Shown piece after piece: positions 59,153 through 64,000 of a DNA stretch of 64,000 nucleotides. How positions within the stretch are numbered: the stretch's first letter is position 1; the number at the start of each line of letters is the position of its first letter. The notes beneath the pieces were generated by a model that worked only from the letters and a program-made list of their open reading frames with translations, made no database searches and was not told where the DNA came from. This DNA is from Diatrype stigma (lineage: Eukaryota > Ascomycota > Sordariomycetes > Xylariales > Diatrypaceae): positions 534,148 to 598,147 of the forward strand of contig JAKJXP020000014.1 of the NCBI GenBank assembly GCA_022225965.2. The letters are read 5' to 3'. Both the position numbers and the translations under genes were made by a program.

Positions 59153-62100
59153 GGTAACGAGATGACCTGTAGGGTCAACAGCACTGGTTCAAAGCTCTCT
59201 GTCAGGCTTTCTCAAATAATTTCGTATCTTCAATGCCCAGGTCTAGATTCGGACTATGTGGAAGATGGGGAAAGACAGATACAACAAAACTAGACAAAAC
59301 AACACGGTGAAGTGGCCACAGGATATTCAAGCACAGAAAAGACGATATTAAGACTGAGGGGAGATTTTTCTTCTCTGTTCGAATCAAGTTATAAGAGCTA
59401 GTTCAACACATGGACGGCAAGGAACAACCGAAGAGACAGGCCATCGCGGTCAGTCCAGTCTGACTGGGAAAGAAAGGGTTCCCAAGAAGAACAGACAGAC
59501 GGGTGGTGATAAGAGGGTCCGAACGTTCGGATTTTGTACGGCTTTATAACAGGACTTAATGTTGATTGTTAATCAATGATGCAAGATAAGGTATCGAAGT
59601 CTATAGTCATGCCTGGCCCCTGGAACTTCCCGTTGCCCGTTGCCCGTTGGTATAGTTACCAACCCTGCCCACACACCAACGCAGCCACGATACATACACA
59701 AGTGAGTGCGCGGTCTGCCAGCTAGTCTAGATCGTCCGTCAGAACCTTACTGTTGATTTAGCGACGGCTCGGTCTAACGCAAGGTGGGATAGCGATAGCT
59801 TCTACTCGGTGGGTTTATTATGGAAAATTACTTGATTGCTGCGCCGGAATTATGTTCCCTGGTGATGATTACAGCTTGACGCACTTGACTCACACCAAGC
59901 GCGACCCCGTTCTTGCTTAATAATATCCCCCCTTATCGAGTCGGTGTGAGTAGATGTGCAGGCCCAACAGACCGCATCCAGCCCGACCTTCGATTGAGGA
60001 CTGATTGTGTGACGGCTCGGATGATTGGGCATGTTGATGCGTGTCCCACATGCTCTCACGAACGTTATCTTTTCGTTGCTAGAGGTCTATAGGAGGCACA
60101 GGTACGGCAATCAGCAATAACAGCAGCTCCCAACACTAACCAGTTATCGGCTGCCGCGATGTTGTGCTGCATATGTGCCTTTGTGCCAAGCGAACTATCT
60201 ATGTAGTTAGCAAGTCAGCCAGCCATTCGGAACACATTGTACTTCGACTTATTAGGATGGGGACCTCGATCTCGTTCCCACCAAGTTCGGATGAGCCCTG
60301 TCCCGATAGTGCTCCTGGTGTTTACGTATATTCACAGTCAATAAATAGTTAGCTAAACAATGTCACGGCCCTCCCGAGTCTAATCTAACGGCACGGGACT
60401 CCCGCATGGGGTTCCATGGGGTTGCATCCTGCCCGCCGTGCTAACCGGATGGAGCATCGATGGGCTGCATCATGGATGAAGAGCCGGCGCCGGAACCTCA
60501 GCCGAAGACGGCGCGTACTTTGTACACTGCCACAATAACTCCTAACAGCTCGGCGTGCGCAGGAGAGCCTGGGGCTCGTTATTGCGTGCTAGTTGGGTCT
60601 TCTTGCACGTTAGGCGGTTTATTGTTCCTCTGGTTTGTTAGAATACCTGAATAATCACTTGATTATTAAGACAAGTTGAAATCGCATTGGAAATACAGAG
60701 CAAAACTCTGAAGCGCAACGTAATATTACCCGTATTATCGATATCCACATCTCTAGAGCTATCTGGGTAGCCTAATAAATAGGCCGTCAGGATCCCCCAC
60801 AACATATCTAGGAGAATATTCGAGTACGAAGCAGTAAACGGGTCGGAGATAGGGTTTAGGAGTTACCTGTACGAGGGACTACCTACCCCTTCCGCCGAAC
60901 GAGTGCCCTCCCCCTCAACTCCAGATTTCAATCTTCAACACTGTCGACATAGACACCTACTGTTGTATGCATATCTAACTCAGCATAGGACTTAGCCCGG
61001 GGTTAAGCAATAGAACAGGGCCGTCTATTACTTCATATCTAGCTGTTCGATCCGATAGTCGGATCTCGAGAGTCAGCGAATAATAGATTGAGACGAAAAT
61101 CAAGTTGTTGTTACGTCTACTAAAACCACCGCGTGTTGGTGCTCAATTTTACTACCTACTTACTTACATATGTGGTTGGTTCGAAGTTATGCCGCTGTTA
61201 TGTCCGCTCCAATAATCGGTATATCAAGTCTCAACAGTATCGAGATGCTGGGCGGCTATTGATACGCACACGCTGTGGGTCACAGTCTGATAATGCAATA
61301 GAATCTTGCAGTGCCTGTTACGACGTCGTTTGATACAGGCACAGTTGCGTCTTCCTTCGGGGTTATACTTGCGTGCCCAATACAAGCATGATATAACAAG
61401 GGCATGCTCCTACCAAGTCAGTCGATGCAAGATCGATATATCTGTCAGTGCTTGAGTGAGTATCCAGACTGGTCTTCAAGTCTCCAACGCTATTTTCATC
61501 CATTACCCTTACTTAACAGATAATTTTAAGAAGAGTCCGGTTCTCATCCTACCTAGTCGAGTACCTCTAGTAGCAAGCTTACTATGATGCGTTGGACATA
61601 ATTCCCCAAGGGTGTATGCTCCCACCACCCTCCTGCTCGAATTACCGGCATTGTCAGAGATTGGCAATCAAATAATCATGGTCAGCACCGCTTTCTCTGC
61701 GAGCGGCAACACATTATGAATATATATCTATATTGAGTCTTCCGGGGTAGACACACCCGGGGTTCGGAGCATGTTGCCGTCTTGTGGAAGCTCTCAAGTG
61801 GAGCAAGGCCGGTCGGCGGCGCTAGGTAGTTAAATACTATCACCGGGAACCGAGCTCGAGACGACCCGGAGCTCTTACTGTACAGGTCATGTGATCATCG
61901 TGTTGATCAATGTGCTACCCGGCAGCTCATGGTATAATAAGCTGAGTGTAGTCTAGAGCAAACATGCTTGACTAGATCCGTGTCACCATGTAATTCCGCC
62001 ATCACAAGACAACATGTCCGTCCCAACCTATATATTTGGAGCTCTCTTCTGTTCTCTCCCAAATATCATGCAGTCCAAACCTAACCTTGGGTAAATTCGA

Positions 62101-62178
62101 CAGATGTTTGTTTCTGACAGCGGCCAGAACACCAACAGTTTTAGGGCCGCTTTTAAACGCGCCAAAGCTTGGCGGTTC
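59153..62178. other. Intergenic (~3 kb), 5' flank of the ABC transporter
   Basis: No supported gene on either strand; frames are short. It holds a CCCGTTG triple repeat (59629-59650). The left part must contain the transporter promoter. I could not assign drug-response elements with confidence. Confidence 0.55.
59629..59650. repeat. CCCGTTG x3 tandem repeat
   Basis: Three exact 7-bp copies about 480 bp upstream of the ABC transporter start. Confidence 0.9.
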
Positions 62179-63330
<1,152 letters not shown>

Positions 63331-63898
63331 ATTGAAAACAGCAGAACTCAACGAGGGCTCGTCTTAATTTCGGGGCGGCGTTTGGGTAGGGATCGTCGAG
63401 GCGGCGGCAGTCGGAAGTTGGCAGGCAATCAAGGCCAGTTTCGAGTTTCCGAAATGTGGAGGATCAAGATCGAGTCCCGGGTCGTCGGGATGAAAGGGAG
63501 AGGACGGGGGAGTTGGCGGGATGAAAGGAGGGTTATAAGTTAGTTGCAAGGTCGGAACCCGTCGATAAAAAGACAGGTAACGTCAGAGCGTTAGACGGTG
63601 GAGCTGGAGCGTAAAGCGCAGGGGCGGAAGTCGAAAAGGAAAACGTGGAGGTTGAGGAGGTTTAGGTTAGGAAGTTTCCAGGAAAGGTTAACTATGCCAT
63701 CCGCTTCGTTCAGTAATTGGGCTATGGGTTGGATCTGAGGAAAGAATGAAGCTCAACTAGGCAAGTCGTGTATGTAAGAATTGAACTGATGATGTGCCAG
63801 TGCCACTGTGCCTCCGCCAGTACAACCGTGTCCTCAATTTCAGTTGCTCTCAGTGGCAGAACCAGAAAGTGGTACTTGTACAACAATCCGTTTATTTC
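63331..63898. promoter_or_regulatory. 5' flank of the SURF4/Erv29 gene
   Basis: About 570 bp upstream of the start codon with no supported gene. It is purine-rich on the plus strand between 63480 and 63680, that is pyrimidine-rich on the coding strand, as is common in fungal core promoters. No specific site is called. Confidence 0.5.
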
Positions 63899-64000
63899 TA
63901 CCGGGTCAATCTGTTATTTCTACCGGTATTTAAACCGCATTGGGAAGTGCCACCCACAACCCACCCATTAGCTATGTCACCACCTAACACACCCAACACA
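63899..64000. mobile_element. Possible diverged, window-truncated relative of the 30.6-kb MITE
   Basis: TAAACCGCATTGGG (about 63928-63942) and CACCACCTAACACACC (about 63980-63995) occur in the same order and similar spacing as TTAACCGCATTTGG and CACTACCTAACACACC in the left part of the MITE at 30644-31181. A TTATTTCTACCGG word occurs twice just before it. The outer TIR is not recognisable and the right half is outside the window, so this is only a suggestion. Confidence 0.4.

Overview
This window is nuclear DNA from a filamentous ascomycete, probably a sordariomycete. The genes carry short introns, mostly 50-100 nt, with GT(A/G)AGT-like donors and CTAAC-type branch points. The proteins are fungal forms of known families: ERB1, LEO1, MOB2, PalC, a CDR/PDR-type ABC transporter, and a Ras-associated leucine-rich-repeat adenylate cyclase. 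There are no operons and no plasmid or viral genes. Genes are separated by long non-coding stretches rich in TAGGTA/TACCTA words, microsatellites and small non-autonomous transposons.

Layout. 1-1010: 3' end of erb1 (+). 1-13 kb: mostly non-coding, with a 68-nt T run, a GT microsatellite and one weak hypothetical gene (4364-5023, -). 12.8-15.3 kb: four-exon patatin-like gene (-) whose catalytic motifs look dead. 16.5-17.8 kb: leo1 (-), divergent from mob2 (+, 18.8-21.0 kb), which has a 23-nt first exon and a ~1-kb first intron. 22.5-25.9 kb: three minus-strand housekeeping genes, a MoaD-like molybdopterin synthase small subunit (cnxG/MOCS2A), ribosomal protein eS28 and dynamitin. Dynamitin is divergent from an RTC4-like gene (+, 26.7-28.5 kb). 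28.5-32.8 kb: non-coding, with a ~540-bp MITE bearing ~55-bp inverted repeats. 32.8-39.7 kb: adenylate cyclase (+). 39.7-43.9 kb: non-coding, partly AT-rich, with minisatellites. 43.9-47.1 kb: RBR-type E3 ubiquitin ligase (+). 48.2 kb: an odd tRNA-like element. 48.8-50.3 kb: palC (-), divergent from alg6 (+, 51.4-53.2 kb), with a ~296-bp TA-flanked MITE between them. 53.9-59.2 kb: PDR-type ABC transporter (-). 62.2-63.3 kb: SURF4/Erv29 cargo receptor (-). The last ~100 bp resemble the interior of the first MITE.

Functionally this is a housekeeping and signalling neighbourhood: ribosome biogenesis, Paf1 transcription, cAMP signalling, NDR-kinase/MOB polarity, pH sensing, N-glycosylation, ER export and dynein transport. 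The genes are not co-functional by position. I did not find a secondary-metabolite cluster or a convincing new multi-gene system. The most interesting items are the two MITEs, the tRNA-like hairpin element, the patatin pseudoenzyme and the degenerate PP2C domain inside adenylate cyclase. Exon boundaries were worked out by hand from splice motifs, reading phase and family resemblance, without RNA data.
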